Part shown: positions 48,512 to 57,729 of the stretch, in pieces
Numbering within the stretch: the first letter of the stretch is position 1
How the letters are laid out: every line of letters starts with the position of its first letter
NCBI GenBank assembly: GCA_963729815.1
Contig: CAVSPU010000004.1
Span: 558,001-622,000 of the forward strand
Reading direction: 5' to 3'
DNA: 64,000 nucleotides
Source: DAHUXN01 sp963729815
GTDB lineage: Bacteria > Acidobacteriota > Terriglobia > Acidiferrales > UBA7541
Notes under the pieces: model-generated
Told to the model about the DNA's origin: nothing
The model's input: only the letters and a program-made list of their open reading frames with translations
The model's database searches: none
Made by a program: the position numbers and the translations under genes

Positions 48512-49531
48512 TTAGTTTTGCCCCGGGGTTGCTTGCTGTACCGCTGCAGCGCTTTGCAGCCGGATGTAAACGTTTGGATCGCTCTGCATGAGGTCGCGCA
48601 GGACTTTGATTGCTTCCGGATCGGAGTTCAGTGCGCCGCGCTCGGAAAAGGTTCGCAAGGAATTGACAGCCTCAACGCGCACGCCGATATTCGAGTCTTT
48701 CACGAGCGCGTCAAGCATGGTCTGAATCGCGGCCGGATTCGGCGCTGCGTCGGTCAAGGCCTCCAGCGCCTTCAGCCGTACCGCTGGGTTGCGGTCGACG
48801 CGTTCGAGCTGGCAGAGCGCCTGCTCGACGTCGGCATCGCCGGCCCGCGTCTTCAACAGGTCCACCGCATTGATGCGCACATCGGGGCCGAATCGGCGGT
48901 TGTTGCGGAGAACGTACAGCAGCAACTGCTTCACTTCTTTATCGTCCACCGTGCCCTGCAAGACCATCGGCTTCTGGGTGGTCATTTGCACTTCGATTCG
49001 AGCCGGCCGGTTGCCGTCGGCGGGAGTCCAATTAATGCCCGAAACATTGGCGCTTTGCAGTTCCTGATTGTCCAGCCCCATCGCACCCAGCGTTGCGGCC
49101 GACTGTGCGGAAGGAGTCGCCGAGACTCCTTGAGAATGCCGTGGCGCCAGCATACCGGCGGAAAAACCGATCAAGATGAGCGCCGCAGCGCTTGCAGCAG
49201 GGTGCAGGGCCAGCCAGTGCGCGGGAAAAATTGCTTCGGCCCAGCGGACAAAAATGCTGCGGTGGTCCATCTCATCGAGCGAATCTTCAAATCGATTGCG
49301 GCAGCTCGCCAGCAACGCTGCCGAAGGTTCCGGCCGTTGCTGCGGCGCCAGAATCGCCTCCATGCGGCGCTCCGCTTCCAAGGCCGCGCCGCACCGGCTG
49401 CAATGGTCGAGATGCTCCTCGAAAGAATCGCGCTCTGGACCTTCGAGCTCATCGGCCGCATACATCACGAGCTGCATTTCGAATTCCGGGCACCCTTGCG
49501 CGCCGGAAGTTGGATGAGAGTCTTGCTGCAT
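48512..49531 (-). CDS. zinc-finger anti-sigma factor with C-terminal HEAT-like repeats (module 2)
   Basis: 339 residues. N-terminal ZAS/HC2 zinc finger C-P-E-F-E then H-L-D-H-C-S-R-C (His near 40, Cys 44 and 47). A membrane helix follows at about 114-130 (A-A-S-A-A-A-L-I-L-I-G-F-S-A-G). The periplasmic part has about five HEAT-like helical repeats (V-R-I-N-A-V-D-L-L, then V-R-L-K-A-L-E-A-L, then V-R-V-E-A-V-N-S-L, then I-R-L-Q-S-A-A-A-V). HEAT arrays bind peptides or proteins, so this could be the sensor side. This layout is unusual for an anti-sigma factor. Confidence 0.88.
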   Translation of the reverse strand: MQQDSHPTSGAQGCPEFEMQLVMYAADELEGPERDSFEEHLDHCSRCGAALEAERRMEAILAPQQRPEPSAALLASCRNRFEDSLDEMDHRSIFVRWAEAIFPAHWLALHPAASAAALILIGFSAGMLAPRHSQGVSATPSAQSAATLGAMGLDNQELQSANVSGINWTPADGNRPARIEVQMTTQKPMVLQGTVDDKEVKQLLLYVLRNNRRFGPDVRINAVDLLKTRAGDADVEQALCQLERVDRNPAVRLKALEALTDAAPNPAAIQTMLDALVKDSNIGVRVEAVNSLRTFSERGALNSDPEAIKVLRDLMQSDPNVYIRLQSAAAVQQATPGQN

Positions 49532-49547
49532 GGAATGCGCTCCTCGC

Positions 49548-50186
49548 TTATCTCATGCCGCCCAGGCTGGCGCGCAGTTTACGCGTCGCCCGGAACAGCG
49601 AATTCTTTACCGTCTCTTCGGTGGTGCCAAGCATGTCGCCAATCACACGCAACCGAAGCCCTTCGTAATGCTTCAACTCGAAGACCATGCGCTCGCGCGG
49701 TGAAAGTTCATCGAGCGCGGCCGTGATGTGCCGGCCCAGCTCCTGTCCCAATAAACGCCGCTCCGGATTGGCCGCGGCGCGATGCTCCATTTGCTGCTCG
49801 AAGAAATCCGGCACCGCGCCCTCGCTCTCCACAATCTGCGGCGCCTGCTCTTCCCGCCGAGTGGTCTTGCGCCGCAAATGGTCGAGGCACACATTCGTCG
49901 CGATCCGATAAATCCATGTATAGAAACTGCATTCGAACCGGAAGCGCGCCAGGTTCCGGTAAGCGCGAAGAAACACTTCCTGATAAATATCGCGGGCATC
50001 TTCATTGCCGCGAACCAAACTGTAGGCGAGGCGGAGAACCTCGCGGTCGTAGCGGCGAACCAGTTCCTCAAAAGCCGGCCGATTGCCCGCTTGCGCTTGC
50101 CGGACCAGGACCTGTTCGTCCGCTCTTTGCACCGCTCGGTGTCCCGCGGCTCCTTCGAGCGCAGCGCTCATCCCTATAGAATCCAT
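49548..50186 (-). CDS. ECF-type RNA polymerase sigma factor (module 2)
   Basis: About 212 residues. Region 2 at about 20-95 (D-A-R-D-I-Y-Q-E-V-F-L-R-A-Y, then C-S-F-Y-T-W-I-Y-R-I-A-T-N-V) and region 4 at about 135-195 (L-S-P-R-E-R-M-V-F-E-L-K-H-Y-E-G, then D-M-L-G-T-T-E-E-T-V-K-N-S-L). Region 3 is absent. The start may be the ATG at 50186 or 50171; the longer frame to 50252 lacks a ribosome-binding site. A CGTCTAA-like box (50272-50278 on the complement) upstream resembles ECF -10 elements, suggesting autoregulation, but no matching -35 is at the right distance. Confidence 0.92.
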   Translation of the reverse strand: MDSIGMSAALEGAAGHRAVQRADEQVLVRQAQAGNRPAFEELVRRYDREVLRLAYSLVRGNEDARDIYQEVFLRAYRNLARFRFECSFYTWIYRIATNVCLDHLRRKTTRREEQAPQIVESEGAVPDFFEQQMEHRAAANPERRLLGQELGRHITAALDELSPRERMVFELKHYEGLRLRVIGDMLGTTEETVKNSLFRATRKLRASLGGMR

Positions 50187-50436
50187 AACCAAGTGCGACT
50201 TGCCTGGCGTTGGGCTTCGCCGTTTTGTTCTGGCTGGGCCCCAACGGACCATCCCGCGTCCTTATAACCCCTTAGACGCAGTCCGGCACACTTTGGTGAG
50301 CATGTCACATTCTCTTACAACTCGCTGAGAAAAGCCCTCCGGAGCCGGGCACGTCTGGGCTCCTGCGTAAGTGGTTGAGAATGGCGAAACGACGCCAATG
50401 GTATAAGAATAAGAGAGCCAAAGGGTTTGGCTCGGT

Positions 50437-52563
50437 ATGCCAACGGCAAATTCGATGACTCTCGCATTGAACACATCGGTGATGTACTTGAAAGGCCTGG
50501 GGCCACAGCGAACGGCGATTCTCGCAGAGCGCGGTATCACGACCGTCGGCGATCTGCTTTCCTATCTACCCTTCCGCTACGAAGACCGCATCCGCTTCAC
50601 GCCGATCGCCGAGCTCGTCCCGGGACAAATCGCCACGCTGAAGGCGGAAGTCGAGAGCGGCAGCCTGGTGCGCTTCGCGCGGCGCCGGAACGCGATGTTT
50701 CACCTGCGCGTCAGGGACGCAAGCGGCAGCCTCACGGCACGGTTTTTCCACGGGACATATCTCGAAGGAAAACTGAAGCCAGGCCAGCCGCTCGTGCTTC
50801 ATGGGAAAGTCGCCGTCGATCCAAACCGGCCCATGCGCATGGAAATGATCAATCCAGAGTTCGAACTGCTGCACGCCGGAGACGGCCCAGCCGATTCGAC
50901 CGAAGTCGGCCGCATCGTGCCCATCTACGAAGCGATCGGAGCCATAAGCTCGCGCATGCTCCGGCGCATCATTTACCGCGTGCTACAAGATTTCACGGGC
51001 GAAATCCCCGACCCGCTGCCGCCAGAAATGCTGCGCAGCTACGCATTTCCTTCCCGCCGCGAAGCGCTCTTCGCGATCCATTTTCCGCCGCATGATTCAG
51101 ACATCGACGCGCTCAATGAATTCCGCAGCCCAGCGCAAGCGCGAATGATTTTCGAGGAATTTTTCTTGTATCAGCTTGGCCTGGCGATCCGTCGCCAGCA
51201 GGAACAGAGGCAGGCCGGGATTCCCATGCTCGTCCGCGAGGAGCGCATCCGCGACGCGCTGAAGCGCATCCTGCCGTTCAAACCCACGGGCGCGCAGAAG
51301 CGCGTGCTCTCGGAAATCGCCGCCGACCTCGAAAGGCCGACACCGATGAACCGGTTGCTCGAAGGCGACGTGGGAAGCGGAAAGACGATCGTCGCCCTCG
51401 AAGCGGCCACGATCGTGATCGAAAACGGCTATCAAGTCGCGCTGATGGCGCCGACAGAAATTTTGGCCGTGCAGCATTACTTGTCCGCGCGGCGCGTCTT
51501 CGCGCCGGCTGGGTACTCGGTGGAGCTGCTCGTCAGCGGAATGAAGCCGGCCGAGAAATCCGGCACACTCGGGCGCGTCGCTTCGGGAAAAGCGCAATTC
51601 GTCGTCGGCACGCACGCGCTGATCGAAGATCCGGTGCAGTTTGCGAAGTTGGGGCTCGCCATCATCGATGAGCAGCACCGCTTCGGCGTTCTGCAACGAA
51701 AACGGCTCGCCGAAAAAGGCGCGGCGCCTCACGCGCTTGTCATGACCGCGACGCCGATTCCGCGCACGCTCGCGCTCACGCTCTACGGCGACCTCGATTT
51801 GTCGATCATCGACGAGATGCCGCCAGGACGCACTCCCGTCGCAACGCGATGGAGTTCGCGGGAGCAGCTCGCGGGCGTCTGGGAATTCGTGCGGCGCGAA
51901 GTGGCCGCGGGACGCCAAACGTACATCATTTATCCGGTCATCGAAGAATCGAAGCAGGAGCTGAAGGCTGCAACGGCAGAATACGAACGCCTCTCGAGGG
52001 GCGCTTTTTCCAAGCTAAAAGTGGGACTGCTGCACGGGCGGCTGCGCAGCGAGGAAAAGGACGACGTCATGGAACGCTTCCGCCGTGGCGAACTGCAAAT
52101 TTTGGTCGCGACCACGGTTGTGGAAGTTGGCGTGGATGTTCGCAACGCGACGGTGATGGTGATCGAACATGCCGACCGCTTCGGCCTGGCGCAATTGCAT
52201 CAATTGCGCGGGCGCATCGGTCGCGGCTCCGCGAAGTCCTACTGCATTCTTGTCGCACCGAACAATGTCGCCGAGGAAGCGCGCCAGCGCCTGGAAACGA
52301 TGGTTGCCACCACGGACGGCTTCCAAATCGCCGAGCAAGATTTGAAGCTGCGCGGTCCAGGGCAATTTTTCGGCACCCGGCAGCACGGCGACATCGGGTT
52401 TCATCTTGCCCACCCTTTGCGCGATCATAAATTGCTCGATTTGGCGCGGGGAGAGGCTTTTGCACTGGCGGAAACTTCCACGCGTTCCGCGGAACTGGAT
52501 AAGCTCAAGGAATTCCTCGGCCCGGCGTGGCAGAAACGATTTCAACTGGCTTCGGTTGGATAG
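50437..52563 (+). CDS. recG: ATP-dependent DNA helicase RecG
   Basis: 708 residues, standard length. An N-terminal wedge/OB domain (R-F-A-R-R-R-N-A-M-F-H-L near 75-90) is followed by helicase motifs: Walker A G-D-V-G-S-G-K-T near 308, D-E-Q-H-R-F-G near 409 (RecG-specific variant of motif II), and T-A-T-P-I-P-R-T-L near 432. A C-terminal RecA-like lobe contains L-H-G-R-L-R and Q-L-H-Q-L-R-G-R-I-G-R. RecG reverses stalled forks and branch-migrates Holliday junctions. Followed after three bases by rsmD. Confidence 0.96.
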   Translation: MPTANSMTLALNTSVMYLKGLGPQRTAILAERGITTVGDLLSYLPFRYEDRIRFTPIAELVPGQIATLKAEVESGSLVRFARRRNAMFHLRVRDASGSLTARFFHGTYLEGKLKPGQPLVLHGKVAVDPNRPMRMEMINPEFELLHAGDGPADSTEVGRIVPIYEAIGAISSRMLRRIIYRVLQDFTGEIPDPLPPEMLRSYAFPSRREALFAIHFPPHDSDIDALNEFRSPAQARMIFEEFFLYQLGLAIRRQQEQRQAGIPMLVREERIRDALKRILPFKPTGAQKRVLSEIAADLERPTPMNRLLEGDVGSGKTIVALEAATIVIENGYQVALMAPTEILAVQHYLSARRVFAPAGYSVELLVSGMKPAEKSGTLGRVASGKAQFVVGTHALIEDPVQFAKLGLAIIDEQHRFGVLQRKRLAEKGAAPHALVMTATPIPRTLALTLYGDLDLSIIDEMPPGRTPVATRWSSREQLAGVWEFVRREVAAGRQTYIIYPVIEESKQELKAATAEYERLSRGAFSKLKVGLLHGRLRSEEKDDVMERFRRGELQILVATTVVEVGVDVRNATVMVIEHADRFGLAQLHQLRGRIGRGSAKSYCILVAPNNVAEEARQRLETMVATTDGFQIAEQDLKLRGPGQFFGTRQHGDIGFHLAHPLRDHKLLDLARGEAFALAETSTRSAELDKLKEFLGPAWQKRFQLASVG

Positions 52564-52566
52564 GAA

Positions 52567-53130
52567 ATGCGCGTTATCGCAGGAAAATTCAAGAGCCGCC
52601 GATTGAAGACCCTGCGCGGCACGGCGTTGCGGCCGACGAGTGACCGACTGCGTGAAACTCTGTTCAACATCCTTGGTGCAACGGTGGAAGGCTCGCTCTT
52701 TGTGGATGTTTTCGCCGGAAGCGGCGCGGTGGGTATCGAGGCAATCAGTCGCGGCGCGGAACAAGTGATTTTCATAGAGAAAATCGCTGTCGCTGCGAGA
52801 CTGATTCGCGAAAACCTTAAATCACTGGAGATCACGGCCGGTGCGGAAGTCTTGCCTGTGGATGCGATCCGTGGATTGGAACAACTGGCGTCGCAGCGAG
52901 CCCTCGCCGATATCATCTTCCTTGATCCGCCCTACGCGCGACCTCAGGATTATCTTCGGGCCCTGGAATTCGTCGACGAATCGCGTTTGCTCGCGCCCGG
53001 CGGACTCCTCATCGCTGAGCACACCCGTAAGATGGAGCTACCTGTCAGATTGACGAAGCTCGAACGTTCGCGCCTGGTTGAACAGGGAGATTCTGCCTTG
53101 AGCTTCTACCGCTTAGCGCTTGCCGCATAG
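52567..53130 (+). CDS. rsmD: 16S rRNA (guanine-966-N2) methyltransferase
   Basis: 187 residues of the RsmD family: opening R-V-I-A-G-K-F-K-S-R-R, R-P-T-S-D-R-L-R-E-T-L-F-N-I near 27-40, SAM motif D-V-F-A-G-S-G-A-V-G near 48-57, and the catalytic I-F-L-D-P-P-Y-A near 119-126. Methylates G966 of 16S rRNA. Three bases after recG; the usual partner coaD is missing downstream, where a convergent aminotransferase gene follows. Confidence 0.94.
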   Translation: MRVIAGKFKSRRLKTLRGTALRPTSDRLRETLFNILGATVEGSLFVDVFAGSGAVGIEAISRGAEQVIFIEKIAVAARLIRENLKSLEITAGAEVLPVDAIRGLEQLASQRALADIIFLDPPYARPQDYLRALEFVDESRLLAPGGLLIAEHTRKMELPVRLTKLERSRLVEQGDSALSFYRLALAA

Positions 53131-53148
53131 ATGCCGTTTGCCGCGCCA

Positions 53149-54282
53149 CTAGGTCGAAAGGACTGCCACGAGCTTGGCGATGTCCCGCTCGGTGTTATAG
53201 ACGTGCGGCGAAATGCGCAGCGCATTTTCGCGCAAGCTGACGATCACCTGCGCAGCCTGCAGTTTTGCGAAGACTTCCTGCGTCCGTTCCGGTTTGCGTG
53301 CCGCAATGCAAATATATGGCCCGCGCTTTTCCGCGGCGCCTGGACTCGTCAGAACGCAAGTATCGCGCGGCAGCCGCTCGACGAGTTGCGCAACCAAGCG
53401 CTCATTGTGCTCCGCGATCGCTTCCACGCCGATCTTCTCGATGAGTTCGAGCGACGCCTGCATGGCCGACAGATTCATGAAATTCGCTGTCTCCGCCGCG
53501 TCCCAGCGCCGTGCGCCGGCAGCGGGCTTCACGTTTTCAAGCGGGAGCGAATGAAAATTCCGCGCGCCTTCGATGGCCATCCAGTAGAATGGCCCGGGCC
53601 GGAGATTCCTCATGGCTTCACGGCGCGCCCAGAAAAATCCCGTCCCGTACGGGCTGAGCAGCCATTTGTAACCGGAGCTGACCGCGAAATCCGCGCCCAA
53701 TGTTCGCAAGTTTATGGGAATCGCGCAGGAGCACTGGCTCAAGTCGAGCAACAGCGCCACTCCCGCTTTGCGGCAAGCTTCGGCGAGCGGAGCCACGTCG
53801 AGCCGCGCGCCATTGTCAAAGCGCACCAAGCTCGCCGACACGAGTCGCGTCCGCGGCGTGAATTGTTCGATGTAGTCCGCGGCGGTGAGAAAACGGTCGC
53901 GCGGCGCAATCATTTTCACGCGAATCCGGCCAGCCTGCTCGAGCGGCAGGAACGTCGAAAAATGCGATGGGAATTCGCCCCGGCCCAGCAAGACTTCGTC
54001 GTCCGGCTTCCAATCGAAGTTCGCCGCCACCGCTGACATGCCGCTGCTCGCACCGGAAGTAATCGCGAACTCTTCCGGCTCGCCGCCCAGCAATTTCGCA
54101 AGCAAATTTCGCACGCGATCCGGCAAGCCAAAGTACACATCCTCCGGCATGAGATGCGGCAATTTTTTCCATTCGAGCGAAGCCTGCCCCGCGCGAGCCG
54201 AGGCGAGTGGCAATGGCCCCTGGCCCGCGCAATTCAGATACGTCACGCCGTCAAACTCGGCGAATTCCGAGCGATAATCCAA
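53149..54282 (-). CDS. class V aminotransferase (cysteine-desulfurase-like fold)
   Basis: 377 residues with a PLP fold type I. The Schiff-base lysine is in S-S-G-Y-K-W (Lys206), the pyridine-contacting Asp in L-L-L-D-L-S-Q (Asp180), and S-G-A-S-S-G near 76-81 binds the phosphate. The SufS/IscS active-site cysteine loop is not visible, so desulfurase activity is not supported. Isopenicillin-N-epimerase-like or kynureninase-like activities are options. It converges with rsmD. Confidence 0.85.
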   Translation of the reverse strand: MDYRSEFAEFDGVTYLNCAGQGPLPLASARAGQASLEWKKLPHLMPEDVYFGLPDRVRNLLAKLLGGEPEEFAITSGASSGMSAVAANFDWKPDDEVLLGRGEFPSHFSTFLPLEQAGRIRVKMIAPRDRFLTAADYIEQFTPRTRLVSASLVRFDNGARLDVAPLAEACRKAGVALLLDLSQCSCAIPINLRTLGADFAVSSGYKWLLSPYGTGFFWARREAMRNLRPGPFYWMAIEGARNFHSLPLENVKPAAGARRWDAAETANFMNLSAMQASLELIEKIGVEAIAEHNERLVAQLVERLPRDTCVLTSPGAAEKRGPYICIAARKPERTQEVFAKLQAAQVIVSLRENALRISPHVYNTERDIAKLVAVLST

Positions 54283-54316
54283 GCGCTCCTCCAGATGTTA
54301 CTCAATGCGAGTGCCT

Positions 54317-55003
54317 CTAAAAATGACCGCGCAATTCGCGGAAGCTCGCAACCAGAATCAGCTTGCCCGCCCCACTTTCAAGTTCCGAATGCTCGAGCAC
54401 CCAAGTCGCATGATGCGGGATGAAAACGGCATTCAACCCCGCACGCAGCGCCGGATTGATGTCACTGCGCGGACTGTTGCCCACCATCCAGCCATTTGAT
54501 TTCACGATCTTGAATTGATGCACCACTCGTTCATAAGTTGCATGATCTTTTTCGTGTACGATTTCGACCGCGTCAAAATACCTCGCCAGCCCCGATCGCT
54601 CGACTTTCGCCGCTTGCTCCGCCGCCTCGCCCTTGCTCAGCAGGATCAGCCGATGGTGCCCGCTCAGATACGCAAGCGTCTCCGGGACGCCTTCGAGGAT
54701 TTGCGGCGGCGTGCGTTCCAACTCGCCTGCCATCTTTTCAATCTCCTGAACGAACTCCTTCCGGGCCATGCCGCCCGCCAATTTCAAGTACGTGTCCTCG
54801 AGGGAACGGCGGAAACTTCGCACGCCATATCCATGCTGGAGAATATTGCGGCGTTCGGTTTCGTTCAGAATGTGCCTGCAATAATCGGGCGTGAAGCCCA
54901 GGTGAGTGAGACCCGAAAGAAAACGGCCGATCATCTGCTCGAAGAAAATATTGTTCTCCCAGAGCGTGTCGTCCGCGTCGATTAAGATCGTTTGCCGGCC
55001 CAT
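54317..55003 (-). CDS. HAD-superfamily hydrolase
   Basis: 228 residues. Motif I I-D-A-D-D-T-L-W (nucleophile Asp near 8-10), a helical cap domain of about 75 residues (R-F-L-S-G-L-T-H-L to about 95), motif II L-I-L-L-S-K-G-E near 118-125, motif III lysine after that, and motif IV V-G-N-S-P-R-S-D-I near 173-181. Phosphatase or dehalogenase subtype cannot be decided. Separate gene, 34 bases downstream of which the aminotransferase gene starts. Confidence 0.88.
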   Translation of the reverse strand: MGRQTILIDADDTLWENNIFFEQMIGRFLSGLTHLGFTPDYCRHILNETERRNILQHGYGVRSFRRSLEDTYLKLAGGMARKEFVQEIEKMAGELERTPPQILEGVPETLAYLSGHHRLILLSKGEAAEQAAKVERSGLARYFDAVEIVHEKDHATYERVVHQFKIVKSNGWMVGNSPRSDINPALRAGLNAVFIPHHATWVLEHSELESGAGKLILVASFRELRGHF

Positions 55004-55118
55004 TTCCGAATTCCTTCAATTAAACTGTTTTTTTCGTTACTACCCACCGCACCGGGACATGGCCCGCAGCACGGTCAGGCGCACTCCTGCCATTCCGGGA
55101 CGAATGGTATTCCCAAGC

Positions 55119-55346
55119 TCAGGATGCTTTGCGCACGCCGCTGGCGAGACGTTCCAGGATGCCCTTCGCGAGCTTCTGCATTTCGCCGAATTGCGTCAGA
55201 TACTCCTGAAAATCGCGATTGAGCTCGAGCGCTTTGGACGCGTCAAGTCTTGTGCGCAGGATCATGTCGCGCAGATATACGGGATGCGGCAGAATTGCGT
55301 CGTCGCGCAGCTCTTCAAGCGCCGTGTCCGGATTGTAGTGATACAT
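55119..55346 (-). CDS. small hypothetical protein
   Basis: 75 residues, no known family. Amphipathic helix (L-N-R-D-F-Q-E-Y-L-T-Q-F-G-E-M-Q-K-L) and basic C-terminus. A strong ribosome-binding site (AAGGAGGGGCG just before the ATG) supports it as real despite its size. Lies between a PilZ gene and the HAD gene on the same strand. Confidence 0.6.
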   Translation of the reverse strand: MYHYNPDTALEELRDDAILPHPVYLRDMILRTRLDASKALELNRDFQEYLTQFGEMQKLAKGILERLASGVRKAS

Positions 55347-55389
55347 CGCCCCTCCTTGTGCTGGAACATTCTAACCCGGCGGAGGGCGA

Positions 55390-55719
55390 TCAAGCAGCAG
55401 TCGGCAGGAATTCGTAGCGATCGATTTGTGCCGCGACGCCGCGCCCACCTCCGCTTTGTTCGACGCGAACGATGTTGCCAAAGCAGCGGATCCGCACGTC
55501 GCCGGCAAGCGTAATCTGCTGAGGAAGCGTCAAAACCAGCTCCACGTTCGCGCCCTGTTCCACGGGCGTGTCCATCATGAAATAGACACCACGGAAACTG
55601 ACGTCGCGTGTCTGTGCTGTTTTCTCCTCGGTATCACCGTTGTTCTTGAATCGTACTTGAAGAGGAAGCGCCATCGTGAAGCGGCGGGCGGCACGGCGGT
55701 CCGTTGATTCTGAAGCCAT
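55390..55719 (-). CDS. PilZ-domain protein
   Basis: 109 residues, a single PilZ domain. R-R-A-A-R-R-F near 8-14 gives the R-X-X-X-R c-di-GMP-binding motif and D-V-S-F-R-G-V near 39-45 the D/N-x-S-x-x-G motif. Binds c-di-GMP in typical family members; no diguanylate cyclase nearby. Probably cotranscribed with the small gene downstream. Confidence 0.88.
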   Translation of the reverse strand: MASESTDRRAARRFTMALPLQVRFKNNGDTEEKTAQTRDVSFRGVYFMMDTPVEQGANVELVLTLPQQITLAGDVRIRCFGNIVRVEQSGGGRGVAAQIDRYEFLPTAA

Positions 55720-55885
55720 GGTTCCTCCCCGGAAAGTCGCACCGAATTGCTCTTACCCTAGCACTCCGGGCAAGCATGCGCAATTATTTTCACTGTCATT
55801 TGGATGCACGCTCCGCCGGGCGCACCTCGAACGCTTCGACAGCGTTTGGCGAAACACTGCTCATCCGTTACACTGGCGGATTCGC

Positions 55886-56542
55886 ATGGCGGAATCGTTT
55901 CACAGAACTTTTTTCCTCGATGGCCCGGCGGGACATCTCGAAGCGATGCTCTGGACCTCGCCCGTTGCCGATCCGCGGCGTGTCGCCGTTGTGTGCCACC
56001 CACATCCTCTTTTCGGCGGTACGATGCACAATAAAGTTGTGTTTCAAATTGCGAAGTCGCTCCACTCTCTCGATGTCCCCGTTCTGCGTTTCAATTTTCG
56101 CGGCGCTGGCTTGAGCGAAGGCCTTCATGATAAAGGACGCGGCGAAGCCGGCGACGTGCGTGCCGCAATTGATTATCTGGCAAGCGAATTCCCGGAGAAG
56201 CCGATCCTCCTCGCCGGCTTCAGCTTTGGTTCTTACGTCGGCTTGCGCTTGGGATGCGAGGACTCTCGCGTCAAGGAACTCGTCGGTGCTGGAATTCCCG
56301 TGAACGATTCGGACCTCTCCTACCTGGCGCGGTGCTCAAAACCGAAACTCATTCTACAAAGCGCTCATGATCAGTTTGGCTCGCGCGAGCGCACCGAGGC
56401 GCTTTTTGCGACTCTGCCCGAACCGAAAAAACTCGTTTTCGTCGAGGCGCCGGATCACTTCTTCGCGGGCAAATTGCCCCGCATGGGCGCTGAACTGGAG
56501 AAGTGGATTAAGGAACGCGATTCCGCTGGCGCACGCCGCTGA
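55886..56542 (+). CDS. alpha/beta hydrolase (COG2945-like)
   Basis: About 218 residues. H-P-H-P-L-F-G-G-T-M near 33-42 and the nucleophile elbow G-F-S-F-G-S near 111-116 mark the COG2945 group of alpha/beta hydrolases. Catalytic Asp in S-A-H-D-Q-F and His in A-P-D-H-F-F. Substrate unknown. The frame runs further upstream to 55676 antisense to the PilZ gene; the ATG at 55886 is the more likely start. It converges with the aldo-keto reductase gene. Confidence 0.9.
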   Translation: MAESFHRTFFLDGPAGHLEAMLWTSPVADPRRVAVVCHPHPLFGGTMHNKVVFQIAKSLHSLDVPVLRFNFRGAGLSEGLHDKGRGEAGDVRAAIDYLASEFPEKPILLAGFSFGSYVGLRLGCEDSRVKELVGAGIPVNDSDLSYLARCSKPKLILQSAHDQFGSRERTEALFATLPEPKKLVFVEAPDHFFAGKLPRMGAELEKWIKERDSAGARR

Positions 56543-56550
56543 ATTTGCAG

Positions 56551-57675
56551 TCAGCGTGCCGCGGCAAACATTCTTCGAAACTGTTCCTGCGAGACCGGCG
56601 GAACGCCCGCGATTTTCAAATTCGCCCGAACGTGATCCACTCGCTTCATCCCCACCAGTCCAGCCGTGATCCCCGGCGCCGAGCGGACGAATTGCAGCGC
56701 GCATTCCAGGTCATTGCGCAGGCCGAGCGTGGCATGAATGACTTCTGAAACTTTCCCGGCGAGATGCGTTTGCAGGAGCGAGGCGCTCGCGATCAGCGCT
56801 ATGCCCAGCTCGCGCGCGGCTTGCACCGTCGACACCGTCTTCCCGCCGACCGTTTGATTCGGGCGCATCAGCGCTTCCGGCATCGCCAAGTTGAAGGGCA
56901 ACTGCACAAATCGAAAATGATGTTCGTTGCCACCGGCCTGGCGCGCGAATCCTGCCATCTGTTCGAGCGACAAATAATCCGGCGCCCGCGGATCGTTCCG
57001 GAACGCGTTCCATGTTGCCATGCCATACGCGCGGATCTTTCCCGCGCCAACCGCGGATTCGAGCGTCCGAAAGGCAGCGAGCACGCGCCGGTTGAATTCT
57101 TCGCGCGGAACCTCGCCGAGTTGCGTTTCCGGATTATGCAGATAGAAAATGTCGATGCACGCGATGCCCAGGTTCCGCTGGCTGCGTTCCATCTGATCTT
57201 CCAAATAGAGCGGCGCCATGCAATGGCATCCTGCCGCGACGTCTTCGACGCCAAAAATCCCTTTTGAAATAAATTCGCAGTAGAAATAATCGTTTGCATC
57301 CGCCGGCATATCACCATCAGGGGTCAGGAAACCGGCTTTGGTGCAGAGGATCAATTCCTCGCGCGCCAAGCCACCTGCCAGAAGTTTGCCGAGCGCGGCG
57401 CCCACCGAGCGCTCGCTGCGCTGCAGCCTATAATTGATCGCCGAATCGATCAAATTGATGCCGCCTTCGACGGCGGCACCAACGGCCTCCGCGTAAGCCT
57501 TGTCCGTCGCTGCGTCCGGTTCTCCCAAATACGTTCCGATGCCGATCGACGAAATCATCAGCCCATGACGTTCGCGAAAATGGCCGGGAGCAGCGCGCCC
57601 GTCAAATCGCGCCATGAATTTTCGCGTGCCTTCCGGCGTGGCGAAGCCGGGATGGAGGGCTGCTTGAGAAGTCAT
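56551..57675 (-). CDS. aldo/keto reductase
   Basis: About 374 residues, TIM barrel, NADPH-dependent oxidoreductase family. Catalytic-tetrad candidates: Asp and Tyr in N-L-I-D-S-A-I-N-Y, Lys in L-C-T-K-A-G-F, and His in F-Y-L-H-N-P-E. Insertions before the tetrad Lys make it longer than the ~320-residue typical AKR. The ATG at 57675 is chosen over an upstream ATG six codons earlier; both are plausible. Substrate unknown. Confidence 0.9.
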   Translation of the reverse strand: MTSQAALHPGFATPEGTRKFMARFDGRAAPGHFRERHGLMISSIGIGTYLGEPDAATDKAYAEAVGAAVEGGINLIDSAINYRLQRSERSVGAALGKLLAGGLAREELILCTKAGFLTPDGDMPADANDYFYCEFISKGIFGVEDVAAGCHCMAPLYLEDQMERSQRNLGIACIDIFYLHNPETQLGEVPREEFNRRVLAAFRTLESAVGAGKIRAYGMATWNAFRNDPRAPDYLSLEQMAGFARQAGGNEHHFRFVQLPFNLAMPEALMRPNQTVGGKTVSTVQAARELGIALIASASLLQTHLAGKVSEVIHATLGLRNDLECALQFVRSAPGITAGLVGMKRVDHVRANLKIAGVPPVSQEQFRRMFAAAR

Positions 57676-57729
57676 GTTTTCCAGGCGCTGCAAAGAGCGT
57701 CGAATGGTCGCCGAGTATACCAGAACGGG

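Noticed and set aside
50272..50278. CGTCTAA-like box upstream of the second ECF sigma gene as an autoregulated promoter
   Set aside because: No matching -35 element at 15-18 bases, so only noted in the sigma entry.
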